A DNA stretch of 64,000 nt from Microbacterium faecale (GCF_014640975.1 NZ_BMHO01000001.1:1498166-1562165); one strand, 5' to 3'; counted from the first letter of the stretch, positions 45,015-55,876 are shown. The notes: generated from the sequence alone by a model not told the origin. Program-made: numbers and translations.

Positions 45015-45775
45015 TGACCGACACTCTGCAACAGACTTCCGAGCGCACCCCGGCGATCATCGTCGACGGCGTCACCAAGCGCTTCCTCAAGCGCAACACC
45101 CATTCCCTCAAGGAGGGGTTCGTCAACTGGACGCGCGGGAAGAAGGTGCGCGCCGACTATTTCGAGGCCCTCCAGGACGTGAGCTTCCAGATCGGCGAGG
45201 GCGAGTCGGTCGCGGTGCTCGGCTTCAACGGATCCGGGAAGTCGACCACGCTCAAAATGGTGTCGGGCGTCATGGAACCCGATGAGGGACGCGTGTTCAC
45301 CAAGGGACGGGTCGCCGGGCTCATCGAGGTCGGTGCGGGTTTTCACCCCGAGCTCAGCGGTCGCGAGAACGTCTACCTGAATGCCGCGATCCTCGGCATG
45401 TCGAAGAAGCAGATCGAGGAGCGCTTCGACGACATCGTCGCCTTCAGCGAGATCGGCGAGTTCATCGACCAGGAGGTCAAGCACTACTCGTCCGGGATGT
45501 TCATGCGCCTGGCGTTCTCGGTCGCGATCCACGTCGACCTCGACATCCTCCTCGTCGACGAGGTCCTCTCGGTCGGCGACGCCCCGTTCCGCAAGAAGTG
45601 CAACGAGAAGCTGCGCGAGCTCACCGAACAGGGCGTGACGATGCTCGTCGTCAGTCACAACATGAAGACGGTGCAGCAGCTCTGCTCGCGCGGCATCGTC
45701 ATCCACGAGCACCGCGTGCTCTTCGACGGCCCCATCGATGATGCCGTCGAAGTCATCCGCACCACCCCGCACTAA
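45014..45775 (+). CDS. Polysaccharide exporter ATPase (Wzt/TagH type), first copy
   Basis: 253-aa nucleotide-binding subunit: Walker A GFNGSGKST near residue 75, signature YSSGMFMRLAFS (family form instead of LSGGQ), Walker B ILLVDEVLSVGD and a His switch VVSHNM. It lacks the C-terminal carbohydrate-binding domain of O9a-type Wzt, so it probably exports without sensing a terminal cap. Coupled to the permease upstream. Confidence 0.94.
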   Translation: MTDTLQQTSERTPAIIVDGVTKRFLKRNTHSLKEGFVNWTRGKKVRADYFEALQDVSFQIGEGESVAVLGFNGSGKSTTLKMVSGVMEPDEGRVFTKGRVAGLIEVGAGFHPELSGRENVYLNAAILGMSKKQIEERFDDIVAFSEIGEFIDQEVKHYSSGMFMRLAFSVAIHVDLDILLVDEVLSVGDAPFRKKCNEKLRELTEQGVTMLVVSHNMKTVQQLCSRGIVIHEHRVLFDGPIDDAVEVIRTTPH

Positions 45776-45788
45776 CTCCGATGCTGCG

Positions 45789-46697
45789 CTAGTCCTTGCG
45801 GAAGGTCCGCTTCAGAATGCGGAGGGTGCGCTCGGGGAGGCTGTAGCGCTCGATCTCGCGGCGGAGCCCCTGTTCCACCTCGACGAAGCGCTGATCGATG
45901 AACTTCGTCAGGTACAGGGGCAGACCGGGCCCGTACTCGCGAACGTATTCGCGCAGTGCGGCATCGCGCACCTCGGCGTCATACTTCCGGTGCTCGGATC
46001 CGGCCGAGATCACGCTGTTGCCGTCGATCCCGGCGTGTCCGGGCCGCTGGTGCCAGTATGCGAATGGCCGGTCGTCGAGGTACTCGAGCGGGCCCCGCGC
46101 GAGCACCTTCATCGTGAAGTCCCAGTCGCCGACGACGGGCAGTCGCTCGTCGTACATGCCGAGCTCGTCGTGCATCGCGCGACGGTAGACGAAGCCGATC
46201 GGCACGAAGCGGTTGAAGAGCATCGTGTCGCCGAGGGTCGGCGCCGTCAGATCGGGCTGGAACAGTTCGCGCCCGAGTTCGACATAGTCGCCGCCGTCGA
46301 CGCGCTCCCAGACGATCTCGATGCGCGAGACGACTCCGCCGCGCTGGAAGTTACCCTCGCGATCGAGGTAGGCCGTGGCACGCTCGAGGAACTCGGGGTG
46401 CCACGAATCGTCGTCGTCGTGCAGCACGAGGTAGGGAGCAGACGTCAGCGAGACACCCGCGTTCGCGCTCGCCCAGCGCCCGTGCGAGGTCTGTCGATGC
46501 AGTACGCGTACCTTGTCGCGGTGCTCTTCCGGCACGCGCGCGATCATCTCGTCGACGCCGGCCGGGTCGCCGCCGTCATTGATGACGACGCACTCCCAGT
46601 CGGCCATCGTCTGCCCCGCGATGCTGCGCAGCGCCCGATCGAGGAACCGCGGACGGTTCTTCGATCGGACGACGACCGCGACGCGGGGGTTCGTCAT
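45789..46697 (-). CDS. Family 2 glycosyltransferase
   Basis: 302-aa GT-A type enzyme. N-terminal VVVRSKNRPRFLDRAL, nucleotide-binding VINDGGDP, and the metal motif in LHDDDDSWHPEF. The C-terminus is basic (LPERTLRILKRTFRKD). ATG 46697 overlaps the stop of ugd (ATGA), so the dehydrogenase and transferase are made together; the donor may be UDP-glucuronate or another UDP-sugar. Sugar and linkage cannot be assigned. Confidence 0.88.
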   Translation of the reverse strand: MTNPRVAVVVRSKNRPRFLDRALRSIAGQTMADWECVVINDGGDPAGVDEMIARVPEEHRDKVRVLHRQTSHGRWASANAGVSLTSAPYLVLHDDDDSWHPEFLERATAYLDREGNFQRGGVVSRIEIVWERVDGGDYVELGRELFQPDLTAPTLGDTMLFNRFVPIGFVYRRAMHDELGMYDERLPVVGDWDFTMKVLARGPLEYLDDRPFAYWHQRPGHAGIDGNSVISAGSEHRKYDAEVRDAALREYVREYGPGLPLYLTKFIDQRFVEVEQGLRREIERYSLPERTLRILKRTFRKD

Positions 46698-47995
46698 CGG
46701 CCCATTCCGGTGTAGGTCCAGCCGGCCTCGCGCCAGGTGTCGGGGTCGAGGATGTTGCGACCGTCGATCACGACGGCTCGCTCCACCTTCTGCGCCGTCT
46801 CGGTCGCGTCGAGCTGCTTGAACTGCTTCCACTCGGTGGCCACGACGACCGTCTCGGCGCCCGTGAGGGCCTCGTCGAGGCTGTCGGCGTAGGTCAGCTG
46901 CGGGTGGGCGCGACGCGCGGTCTCCATCGCCTGGGGGTCGTACGAGACGACCTTCGCGCCGAGACCCTTGAGACGCACCGCCACGTCGAGCGCGGGGGAG
47001 TCGCGAATATCGTCGCTGTCCGGCTTGAACGCCAACCCCAGCACCGCAACGCGTCGGCCGTAGGGCTGACCGTCGAACGAGTCCACCACGAGGTCCACGA
47101 CCCGCTCGCGGCGACGCAGGTTGATCTCGTCGACCTGCTTCAAAAACGCCACCGACTCACCCTTGCCGAGCTCCTCGGCGCGCGCCGCGAACGCCCGGAT
47201 GTCCTTCGGCAGGCACCCGCCGCCGAACCCGATGCCGGCATTGAGGAACTTGCGGCCGATGCGCTCGTCGTGACCGATCGCGTCCGCGAGCTCCGTGACG
47301 TTCGCGCCCGTGACCTCCGCGATCTCGGCCATCGCGTTGATGAAGCTGATCTTCGTCGCCAGGAAGCTGTTGGCAGCGGCCTTCACCAGTTCCGCCGTGG
47401 CGAAGTCGGTCACCAGGCGCGGCGTGTCCCGCTCCAGAATCGACGCGTACACCGCGTCGAGCGTCGCGACGTCCTCGTCACGCGTGTCACCGTCGACGCC
47501 GTAGACGAGCCGGTCCGGATCCACCGTGTCCTTCACCGCGAAGCCCTCGCGCAGGAACTCCGGATTCCACACCAGACGCACGCCCTTCGGACGCACGATC
47601 TCCGCCAAGCGCGCCGCCGTGCCCACCGGCACCGTCGACTTCCCCACAATCAACGAGCCCGCCTTCGCGTGCGGCAGAATCCCCGCGATCGCGCTGTCGA
47701 CATACGTCATGTCCGCGCCCGCCGCATCGCGCCGCTGCGGCGTTCCCACCCCGATGAAGTGCACGTCGGCATCCGCGATGGCCGCATAGTCCGTCGAGAA
47801 CGACAGGCGCCCCGAGTCGATGCCCGCCTTCAGAATCTCATCGAGCCCCGGCTCGAAGAAAGGCGTCTCACCCGCCGACAGCTTCGCCACCTTCGCCACA
47901 TCGACATCGATGCCAACGACCGTGTGGCCCAGCGAGGCCATCGCCGCCGCGTGCACGGCACCCAGGTAACCGCAACCGATCACACTCAACTGCAT
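46694..47995 (-). CDS. ugd: UDP-glucose 6-dehydrogenase
   Basis: 433-aa NAD-dependent enzyme oxidising UDP-glucose twice to UDP-glucuronate. Rossmann motif VIGCGYLGAVHA at the N-terminus, catalytic Cys261 in FGGGCLPKDI, and AFKPDSDDIRDSPA in the C-terminal domain. ATG 47995 is preceded by GAAGGAG. It supplies uronic acid for the surface polymer encoded around it. Confidence 0.94.
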   Translation of the reverse strand: MQLSVIGCGYLGAVHAAAMASLGHTVVGIDVDVAKVAKLSAGETPFFEPGLDEILKAGIDSGRLSFSTDYAAIADADVHFIGVGTPQRRDAAGADMTYVDSAIAGILPHAKAGSLIVGKSTVPVGTAARLAEIVRPKGVRLVWNPEFLREGFAVKDTVDPDRLVYGVDGDTRDEDVATLDAVYASILERDTPRLVTDFATAELVKAAANSFLATKISFINAMAEIAEVTGANVTELADAIGHDERIGRKFLNAGIGFGGGCLPKDIRAFAARAEELGKGESVAFLKQVDEINLRRRERVVDLVVDSFDGQPYGRRVAVLGLAFKPDSDDIRDSPALDVAVRLKGLGAKVVSYDPQAMETARRAHPQLTYADSLDEALTGAETVVVATEWKQFKQLDATETAQKVERAVVIDGRNILDPDTWREAGWTYTGMGR

Positions 47996-48066
47996 CTGGA
48001 GGATCTCCTTCGTGGGGAACGTCCGGTCCGGACGCTCTCCATATCCTGCCACGTGCTGGGTTCACA

Positions 48067-48072
48067 TATCCT
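48067..48072 (+). promoter_or_regulatory. -10 hexamer of the 48082 glycosyltransferase gene
   Basis: TATCCT, 9 nt before ATG 48082, so the leader is at most a few bases; transcribed divergently from ugd. Confidence 0.35.
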
Positions 48073-48081
48073 GGTGCGGAT

Positions 48082-49782
48082 ATGTCCGGATCTTCCCGCG
48101 CTGAGCACGCCTCCGACGCCCCGCTGCTGTCGGTCGTCATCCCGACCCATAATGTTCGGCCGTGGCTGCGGCAGCTGCTCGACTCCGTGCTTCGCCAGCT
48201 CGACGATCTCGAGGTGATCGTCGTCGACGATCGCTCCGACGACGGAACGGTTGAGGACGCTGGCGCGGTGGCCGCTCGCGATCCCCGCGTGACGGTCATC
48301 GCCTCGCCCGGCCAGGGCGGCGGATCCGCACGGAACGCCGGGGCGGAGCGCGCACGCGGTCGATATCTCGTGTTCGCGGACGGCGACGACCTGATCCCGG
48401 ACGGCGCGTACGCCGCGCTGACCGAGAGCCTGGAGCGCTCCGGATCTGACATGGCCGTCGGCGACTATCTCAAGTTCCGCGCGGTCGACACGTGGCGCCC
48501 GACCGCCGCAATGCCGGCGTTCGACCGTCCGGCGGAGGGCATCTCGCTCGCGGACGAGCCGACGCTGATCTACAGCCGCCCGTGCTGGAACCGCGCGTTC
48601 CGGCGTGAGTTTTGGACGGGCTCCGGGATCCGCTTCCCCGACGTGCCGCGCTCGAACGACATCGTCCCGATGGTCACGGCGCTTCTCGCCGCCCGGTCGA
48701 TCGACATCATCGCCGACGCCGTGTACGTCTATCGCGAGCGGCCCGGATCCGGGTCGATGACGGCGCGAGCGGGCGCCGGAACGAGTCTCGTGAGCTACCT
48801 GACGCAGGAGGCCGAGTGCGCCCGCCTCGTGAGCGAGGCGGCTCTCCCCGCGCTCGAAGAGGTGTACGCCGACCTCGTCTGGGACCGCGACGGCTTCGTC
48901 GCCGTGAACCGTTACCTGCTCGCCTGGGAGGCCCCGTCGGAGGCCGACGACGAGGTCGCGGCCGCCTTACACGCGCTGCTCGAGGCTGTGCGCGCCCCCG
49001 ACGCCATCGGATCGCTGCGCCGCGCCACCCTCGAGCTGGCGGCGCGCGGGGAGTTCGACGCTGGCCACGCCATCGCTCGCGTCGCGGGCGGCCACCCCGA
49101 GGGCACAGATTCCACGGAAGAACGCGCAGACCTCGTCGCCACGTGGCGAGCGCTGCTCGCGGCGGACTCCGCCTGGAGCGATGAGGAGCGCGCACTCGTC
49201 CTGGAGCGACTCTCGCGCCAGCTGGCGCAGCCGCGTGCTGCCGGATCCGAGTGGCGACAGCTTGTCGAACAGGCCCGTGACATGCTCGGCGAGCGCGCGC
49301 GCTTGTTCGCGGTCGACGCGTGGCAGGAGCCATCGGATGACGACGCGCGCCGCGAGATGCGGGCGCGCATCGGCGCTCGAGTGGATCGGGTCTCGGGCGG
49401 CGACCTCCTCGTCATCGAGGGGACGGTCTCCGCCGACGCCGCGTCCGTGGCCGACGACCCACGGCCGGCGCTGTTCGACGGCGAGGCCGCGCTCGCAGCG
49501 GGGGAGCGGCGCGTGATCGACGCCGCGAACGTCACCTGGCGCACGGCAGCCGACGGCGTGCGCAGCTGGTCGGCCGCCTTCCCGGCCGCGTCGCTGCCGT
49601 TGCATCGTCCGCTCACGCCGGTCGTTGTCGCCGGAGATGCCATCACGAACATCGACGCGGCGTTCGAGCTGCCGCCGTATTCGCCGCGTGACGCGTTCCT
49701 CTACGACGTCGTCGACCGGATCCTCGTGGTGCGCCGCCGACGCCACTGGCTCGTCCGCGGTGTTCGCCGGCTCCTGCCCTGA
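48082..49782 (+). CDS. Family 2 glycosyltransferase with long C-terminal extension
   Basis: 566 aa. The GT-A domain (residues 14-230) has VVIPTHNVRPWLRQLL, VVDDRSDDGT, and FADGDDLIPDG (DxD); RPCWNRAFRREFW is the acceptor-side motif of CpsJ/WcaA-like enzymes. Residues 240-565 are helical then beta-rich, of unknown role, ending in a strongly basic tail (VVRRRRHWLVRGVRRLLP). This resembles large actinobacterial teichoic acid/TagF-side enzymes only loosely. Donor and acceptor unknown. Confidence 0.85.
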   Translation: MSGSSRAEHASDAPLLSVVIPTHNVRPWLRQLLDSVLRQLDDLEVIVVDDRSDDGTVEDAGAVAARDPRVTVIASPGQGGGSARNAGAERARGRYLVFADGDDLIPDGAYAALTESLERSGSDMAVGDYLKFRAVDTWRPTAAMPAFDRPAEGISLADEPTLIYSRPCWNRAFRREFWTGSGIRFPDVPRSNDIVPMVTALLAARSIDIIADAVYVYRERPGSGSMTARAGAGTSLVSYLTQEAECARLVSEAALPALEEVYADLVWDRDGFVAVNRYLLAWEAPSEADDEVAAALHALLEAVRAPDAIGSLRRATLELAARGEFDAGHAIARVAGGHPEGTDSTEERADLVATWRALLAADSAWSDEERALVLERLSRQLAQPRAAGSEWRQLVEQARDMLGERARLFAVDAWQEPSDDDARREMRARIGARVDRVSGGDLLVIEGTVSADAASVADDPRPALFDGEAALAAGERRVIDAANVTWRTAADGVRSWSAAFPAASLPLHRPLTPVVVAGDAITNIDAAFELPPYSPRDAFLYDVVDRILVVRRRRHWLVRGVRRLLP

Positions 49783-49788
49783 TCGAGC

Positions 49789-50859
49789 TCAGGCGGCGCT
49801 GAGTTCCGCGAGCAGATCGGCGTAGGCGCGTGAGACGTCCCAGGGGGAGATCGGCGCGAGGAAGTCGTCGAAGTCGGCGTCGGTCACCGAGGCGAACGGA
49901 TCCGTGGCGAGCAGCTCGGCAAGGGAGTCCGTGGGATCCTCGGGGTCGAAGAACGCCACCCAGCGCTGATCGCCGAACTGCGCGCGCAGTCCCGGATCCG
50001 CGGGGAGAATGACCGGGACGCGGAACGTGGCCGCGAGGTGGACGCTGCCGGAGTTGAGGATCGCGCGATAGGGGAAGCAGGCGACGTCGGCGGCGCGGAA
50101 CCAGCGCGCGATGTCAGCGTCCGCCACGAACGCGAGTTGCGTCACCGTGCGCATCCCGCTCGGCAGCGACGCCGCGAAATCCGCGCGCGACATCTCCTTG
50201 ACCGCGCCGGCCAGCATCAGCACGAGGTCGTTCTTGCGACGCGCGTCGGCCTCGGCGGCTGCGGCCGCGAGCGCGGCGACGCCCTTGTACGGCCGGATCT
50301 GTCCGAGGAACAGCGCCGCGGTGTCGCCGTCCGTCAGGCCGAACGAGGCACGCGCATCGCTCCGCGTGACCGACGTGTCGTACACCCCCTCGTAGCTGGG
50401 GTGCGGGATCTGCCGGATGCGTCGCGGGTCGAGCGAGACGACGTCGCCGATCGCCTCGGGCGTGTGCGGTGCCATGATGTGGACGGCGTCGGCCGAGTCG
50501 GCGATGACGCGCAGCAGCCGAATCTCGAGCTCGCGGAACGTGAGCTCATGGGGCAGCCGGTTGTGCACGGTCCACACGAGCTTCCCGCCGCGCGAACGGA
50601 CGCCTCGGAGCGCGCGATCCAGGCGGCGCACGCGGCTGAGCGCATCGGCGTACGACTGGGCCTGCTGCGCGATCGGCGTCGTCCAGTGCAGGTGCACGAT
50701 GTCGCCGCGCCCCAGGTCGGCGAGTCCGCGCATGAGGTCGTCGTACGTGTGCGCACCGCGGATCTGGAAGCCGCCAGCTGCCGGAGCCAGTTGGAGAAGG
50801 TTGAGAAACGCGTTGTTCAGATAGGCGGGAAAGACGAGCAGCTGGGGGCCGGAACGCAT
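49789..50859 (-). CDS. Family 4-like glycosyltransferase, GT-B fold
   Basis: 356 aa with a GT-B layout: acceptor domain with HLHWTTP and VWTVHNRLPHE, hinge, then donor domain with FLGQIRPYKGV and LNSGSVHLAATF. It is related along its length to the partial gene at 63328 (matching HWT-P, W-T-HN-LPH, IPH-SY-GVY and IRPYKG blocks). ATG 50859 is chosen because TATCAT lies 6 nt before it on the minus strand; GTG 50865 is possible. It is convergent with the 48082 gene. Sugar unknown. Confidence 0.85.
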   Translation of the reverse strand: MRSGPQLLVFPAYLNNAFLNLLQLAPAAGGFQIRGAHTYDDLMRGLADLGRGDIVHLHWTTPIAQQAQSYADALSRVRRLDRALRGVRSRGGKLVWTVHNRLPHELTFRELEIRLLRVIADSADAVHIMAPHTPEAIGDVVSLDPRRIRQIPHPSYEGVYDTSVTRSDARASFGLTDGDTAALFLGQIRPYKGVAALAAAAAEADARRKNDLVLMLAGAVKEMSRADFAASLPSGMRTVTQLAFVADADIARWFRAADVACFPYRAILNSGSVHLAATFRVPVILPADPGLRAQFGDQRWVAFFDPEDPTDSLAELLATDPFASVTDADFDDFLAPISPWDVSRAYADLLAELSAA

Positions 50860-50865
50860 GCCCAC

Positions 50866-50871
50866 ATGATA
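50866..50871 (-). promoter_or_regulatory. -10 hexamer of the 49789-50859 gene
   Basis: TATCAT on the minus strand, 6 nt before ATG 50859; leaderless start. Confidence 0.5.
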
Positions 50872-50990
50872 GGAGGCTCGGGAGGGAAACCGGCGCGCGC
50901 CTTGCGGCGCCCGCGCAGCTGTCGCGATGATGGCCCTGGGGTGTGCGGGTTTCTCACCCTGCCGCTCATGATGACCCCAGGAGAAGCTTC

Positions 50991-52232
50991 GTGGCCTTTC
51001 CCGACGAGTTGATCGACGGCGTTCGCGTGCCGCATTGGACGCCAGACGCGCCGGATGCGCCGAGGAACTTCGGCGACGAGATCGGACCGTTGCTCGTGCG
51101 CGCGCTGCTCAGCGCGGCTCCGCGACAGGAGGGCTCGGCGCGCCTGCTCTCGGTCGGAAGCGTGCTGCAGTTCGCCTCGCCCGGCGATGTCGTGTGGGGC
51201 GCGGGAATCAACGGCAAGGTGCTTCAGCGCGTGCGATACCCACTGGACGTGCGCTCCGTGCGCGGGCCGTTGACCCGCGCGGTGCTCCTCGGGCACGGTG
51301 TGCGCGCCCCCGAGGTGTACGGAGATCCGGCCCTTCTGTTTCCGCGGTTGTTCCCGGAGGTGACCGCGAACGGGGCCGGCGGATTGACCGTCGTCCCGAA
51401 CCTCAACGAGCTCGATCGCGTGCCGGGTGAGGATGTCCTCAGCCCTGTCGGCGAGCCCCGCGAGATCGCGGCGCGCATCGCCGGGAGCGGTTTCGTCGTG
51501 GCCAGTTCCCTGCACGCGCTCGTACTTGCCGACGCATACGGCATCCCGTCGCGGCCGCTCGTCCCTGCGGCCGAGCACCCACTGAAGTATCTCGACTACT
51601 ACGCCGGGACGGGGCGCGCCGACGTGCGATTCGCTGCCACGCACGAGGAGGCGCTGGAACTCGGTCCCGTGCCGCCTCCGATCGTGGACCTCGACGCGAT
51701 CGACGCGGCGTTCCCGCGGGATCTGTGGCGCGGTGGGATCGCGCGCGGCCCGGAGGACTCGCGCGACTACGAGAGCCTTCGGCACGCCTCGGCCGCTGTG
51801 CGCGACGCGGTGACGCGGTCGGTGGGTCAGGATGTTTCGGCCAGCGCGGCGCAGGCGCTGCTCCGCGTCGAGGAGCTCGTTGCCGATCAGCCCGCCGCGT
51901 TGACGCACCTGCTGGAAAGGTGTTCGTCGGAGGCGCGGCCGGCCGCAGACGAGATCGGAACGATGACGGTGCGATACCTCATCGAGTGCGCGCCCCACGG
52001 CGAGACCGACCGGCGAGTTTCGCGCGCGCTGAGACGCGCGTCGGCCAATATGCATGACGTGCCCGTGGTCGCGCGCGTGGCGGCCACGGGCAAGGTGTCT
52101 CTCGCCCGTGCGATCGCTCGGGACGAGCGGACGGAGGCGGACGGATTCGCCTATCTCGCGTCGCTCGACCTGCCCGCCGCCCCGATCGAGCGATCACGGC
52201 GTCGCAGGCGCATGTTCCGACGTCGCGACTGA
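50991..52232 (+). CDS. Polysaccharide pyruvyl transferase family protein
   Basis: 413 aa. Residues 1-240 match the pyruvyl transferase fold, with the start motif NFGDEIGPLLVRALL, VWGAGI, SVRGPLTRAVL, YGDPALLFP and SSLHALVLADAYG. Family members add pyruvate ketals from phosphoenolpyruvate to sugars of wall polymers, which gives negative charge. Residues 240-413 form a helical extension of unknown role ending in a basic tail (SRRRRRMFRRRD). GTG 50991 follows AGGAGA by a good distance. Confidence 0.82.
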   Translation: MAFPDELIDGVRVPHWTPDAPDAPRNFGDEIGPLLVRALLSAAPRQEGSARLLSVGSVLQFASPGDVVWGAGINGKVLQRVRYPLDVRSVRGPLTRAVLLGHGVRAPEVYGDPALLFPRLFPEVTANGAGGLTVVPNLNELDRVPGEDVLSPVGEPREIAARIAGSGFVVASSLHALVLADAYGIPSRPLVPAAEHPLKYLDYYAGTGRADVRFAATHEEALELGPVPPPIVDLDAIDAAFPRDLWRGGIARGPEDSRDYESLRHASAAVRDAVTRSVGQDVSASAAQALLRVEELVADQPAALTHLLERCSSEARPAADEIGTMTVRYLIECAPHGETDRRVSRALRRASANMHDVPVVARVAATGKVSLARAIARDERTEADGFAYLASLDLPAAPIERSRRRRRMFRRRD

Positions 52233-52343
52233 ACTCGGATCAGTTTCTCGTTACCTAATTGATGGCGCAACGCGGCGCGCGACGCGCCGGAAGAGTCGAA
52301 CTTCGGGTGTTGCAAACCAGTCACATCTGTCACACTAAGCATC

Positions 52344-54647
52344 ATGCGTCGCATCAGAATCGGCTACGAGTCTGCCCGGAGGGGACGGATCGCGTTCGCG
52401 TTCGCCGTCATCGCGGGCGTGATCATGGCGATGCTGCCGACGACTGCCTTCGCGGATACGACGCCGACGCCGACACCGACTCCCGAGGTCACGGCTCAGC
52501 CGACGGAGGCTCCGGATCCGGACGCCGCTCCCGCTGCGACGCCCGCACCGACGGCGGAACCGACCGAGACGCCCGCGCCGGACGAGACGGCGGCACCCGA
52601 GGAGACAGCGGCTCCCGAGGAGACAGCGGCTCCCGAGGACACGGCGGAGACGCTCGATGACGAGATCGCGCGGATCCCGACGCCCGAGAACGGGGACTAC
52701 GTCGGGTCCAACACGGTCGACGAGGCCGATCCCGGCGGCTATTCGGCGACGATCGACGCGTACCAGCCGGCCACCCTCAAGGGCTTCCGCCCGGGCAACA
52801 TCATCAGCGACGCGAAGATGTACACGTCGGGCACGATGTCGGCGAAGCAGATGCAGTACTTCTTCGACAAGAAGGTGCCGAAGTGCGATTCGGACTACAC
52901 GTGCCTGAAGGACTTCTCGATGAAGACCCTCACGAAGGCGCCGAACGCGTACTGCTCGGGGACGTACCGCGGCGCGGCGAACGACACCGCCGCCCAGATC
53001 ATCTCGAAGGTCTCGAAGGCGTGCAACGTCAGCGAGAAGGTGCTCGTGGTCATGCTCCAGAAGGAACAGGGACTCGTCACGCACACCTGGCCGAGCGACT
53101 TCCGCTACGACATCGCGATGGGGTACGCGTGCCCGGACGACGCCGCGTGCGACGAGCGCTACTTCGGGTTCCAGAACCAGATGTACATGGCCGCCTACCA
53201 GCTGCAGCGCTATACGAAGGACTCGTACTTCAGCTGGTACCCGGTCGGTAAGACCTCGCAGGTGCGCTGGCACCCGAACGCGTCCTGCGGATCCGGTGCC
53301 GTGCGCATCGAGAACAAGGCGACGGCGGCGATGTACTACTACACGCCGTACCAGCCGAATCGCGCCGCTCTCAACGCCGGCTACGGCATCGGCGACTCGT
53401 GCTCGGCCTACGGTAACCGCAACTTCTACAACTACTACACCGACTGGTTCGGCGGCACGCGCGGCGGCGAACCGTCCGCTCCCTCGCCGAATATCCCGGT
53501 TCCCGGTCAGATCGGGCAGAAGTGGCGTGCTCTCGACGGCCAGTCGGGATTGCTGGGTGAGCCGACGGCGACACAGAAGTGTGGCCTGCAGCGCTACAAC
53601 GGCTGCTATCAGACCTTTGACGGCGGCATGATCGTCTGGTCGAAGCAGACGGGGGCGCACTACGTCTCGGGAGCCATCGCTGCTCGGTGGAAGGCACTGT
53701 CGTCGCAGAACGGCCGGCTCGGGTACCCGACGTCGGATCCGCGCTGTGGCCTGGACGGCGGCGGCTGCGCACAGCGGTTCGAGGACGGTCGGATCCACTG
53801 GACAAGCTCGACGGGTGCGCACGCGACGACGAACTCGATCATGCGCAAGTGGCGGGCCGCTGGGTGGCAGACGGGCGCGCTGGGCTACCCCTCCGGTGAG
53901 CGGTGGTGCAACGCAGGCATGTCGGTCTGCACGCAGCCCTTCGAGGGCGGCAAGGTGCACTGGCTCAAGAACCGCGGGACGTTTCAGACGACCGGGTCGA
54001 TTTACACGACCTGGGAGCGCTCGGGCTCCGGAGGCGGCCCCCTCGGGCAGCCGATCTCCGACCGCCGCTGCACGCTGGAGAACGGCGGTTGCGCACAGAA
54101 GTTCCAGAACGGACGAATCCACTGGACCTCGGCCACGGGCGCCAACATCACCAAGGGGGCGATCCTGCGCGCGTGGCGCGCTGCGGGATGGCAGACGGGG
54201 GACCTCGGCTACCCGACGAACAACGAGCGCTGCGGTCTCGAGCGCGGCGGCTGTGCACAGCGGTTCGAGGGGGGCCGGATTCACTGGTCGCCGAAGACCG
54301 GCGCGCACGCGACGACCGGACCGTTCGTCGACGCGTGGCGGAACAACGGCTGGCAGGCGGGTCGCCTCGGCTACCCGACGTCCGAGAAGCGATGCGTCCT
54401 TGAGGGCGGCGGCTGTGCGCAGCGGTTCGAGGGTGGCCGGATCCACTGGTCGCCGAAGACCGGCGCCCACGCGACGTCCGGCGCGATCATGACGGCGTGG
54501 CGGGAGCGCGGCTGGCAGACCGGCCGCCTCGGCTACCCGACCGGCGACGGCAACTGCTCGGCCTCGGGCGACCGCTGCGTGCAGTGGTTCCAGGGCGGCA
54601 GCATCCGGTGGGAGCGCGGCGCCGGCGTCTCCGTCCGCTACTGGTGA
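52344..54647 (+). CDS. Secreted LGFP-repeat protein with lysozyme-like domain
   Basis: 767 aa. Signal peptide 1-37 (cleavage after AFA), a linker rich in TPTP and PEETAA (39-105), a globular domain (about 115-370) and seven LGFP repeats (390-767). The globular domain has VLVVMLQKEQGLV with E241 as a possible acid, FGFQNQMYMAAYQLQRY and SSCxAYGNRNF-like aromatic segments. This combination recalls a lytic-transglycosylase-like fold common in actinobacterial LGFP proteins, as far as I remember. No LPXTG or membrane anchor, so it is probably held by the repeats. A weak CACACT element lies 7 nt before the start. Confidence 0.88.
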   Translation: MRRIRIGYESARRGRIAFAFAVIAGVIMAMLPTTAFADTTPTPTPTPEVTAQPTEAPDPDAAPAATPAPTAEPTETPAPDETAAPEETAAPEETAAPEDTAETLDDEIARIPTPENGDYVGSNTVDEADPGGYSATIDAYQPATLKGFRPGNIISDAKMYTSGTMSAKQMQYFFDKKVPKCDSDYTCLKDFSMKTLTKAPNAYCSGTYRGAANDTAAQIISKVSKACNVSEKVLVVMLQKEQGLVTHTWPSDFRYDIAMGYACPDDAACDERYFGFQNQMYMAAYQLQRYTKDSYFSWYPVGKTSQVRWHPNASCGSGAVRIENKATAAMYYYTPYQPNRAALNAGYGIGDSCSAYGNRNFYNYYTDWFGGTRGGEPSAPSPNIPVPGQIGQKWRALDGQSGLLGEPTATQKCGLQRYNGCYQTFDGGMIVWSKQTGAHYVSGAIAARWKALSSQNGRLGYPTSDPRCGLDGGGCAQRFEDGRIHWTSSTGAHATTNSIMRKWRAAGWQTGALGYPSGERWCNAGMSVCTQPFEGGKVHWLKNRGTFQTTGSIYTTWERSGSGGGPLGQPISDRRCTLENGGCAQKFQNGRIHWTSATGANITKGAILRAWRAAGWQTGDLGYPTNNERCGLERGGCAQRFEGGRIHWSPKTGAHATTGPFVDAWRNNGWQAGRLGYPTSEKRCVLEGGGCAQRFEGGRIHWSPKTGAHATSGAIMTAWRERGWQTGRLGYPTGDGNCSASGDRCVQWFQGGSIRWERGAGVSVRYW
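53511..54644 (+). repeat. Seven tandem LGFP repeats within the secreted protein
   Basis: Seven units of about 54 residues (162 bp): W-(R/K)-A or similar, then G-x-LG(Y/E/Q)P, a cysteine pair flanking GG or similar, QxFxxGxIHW, and TGAHATxG. Each unit carries exactly two cysteines. Units 5 and 6 are nearly identical at the DNA level. LGFP repeats are thought to bind wall polymers. Confidence 0.85.
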
Positions 54648-54690
54648 CCGTGATCTTCCTGTGACATTCGCGCCCGCCTGTCAGGATTGA

Positions 54691-55860
<1,170 letters not shown>

Positions 55861-55876
55861 GACCGGGGAAGACGGC

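Noticed and set aside
52273..52289. CGGCGCG-CGA-CGCGCCG hairpin after the pyruvyl transferase gene
   Set aside because: Only 7 bp, no T tract, and such GC palindromes are frequent by chance at this base composition; not called a terminator.
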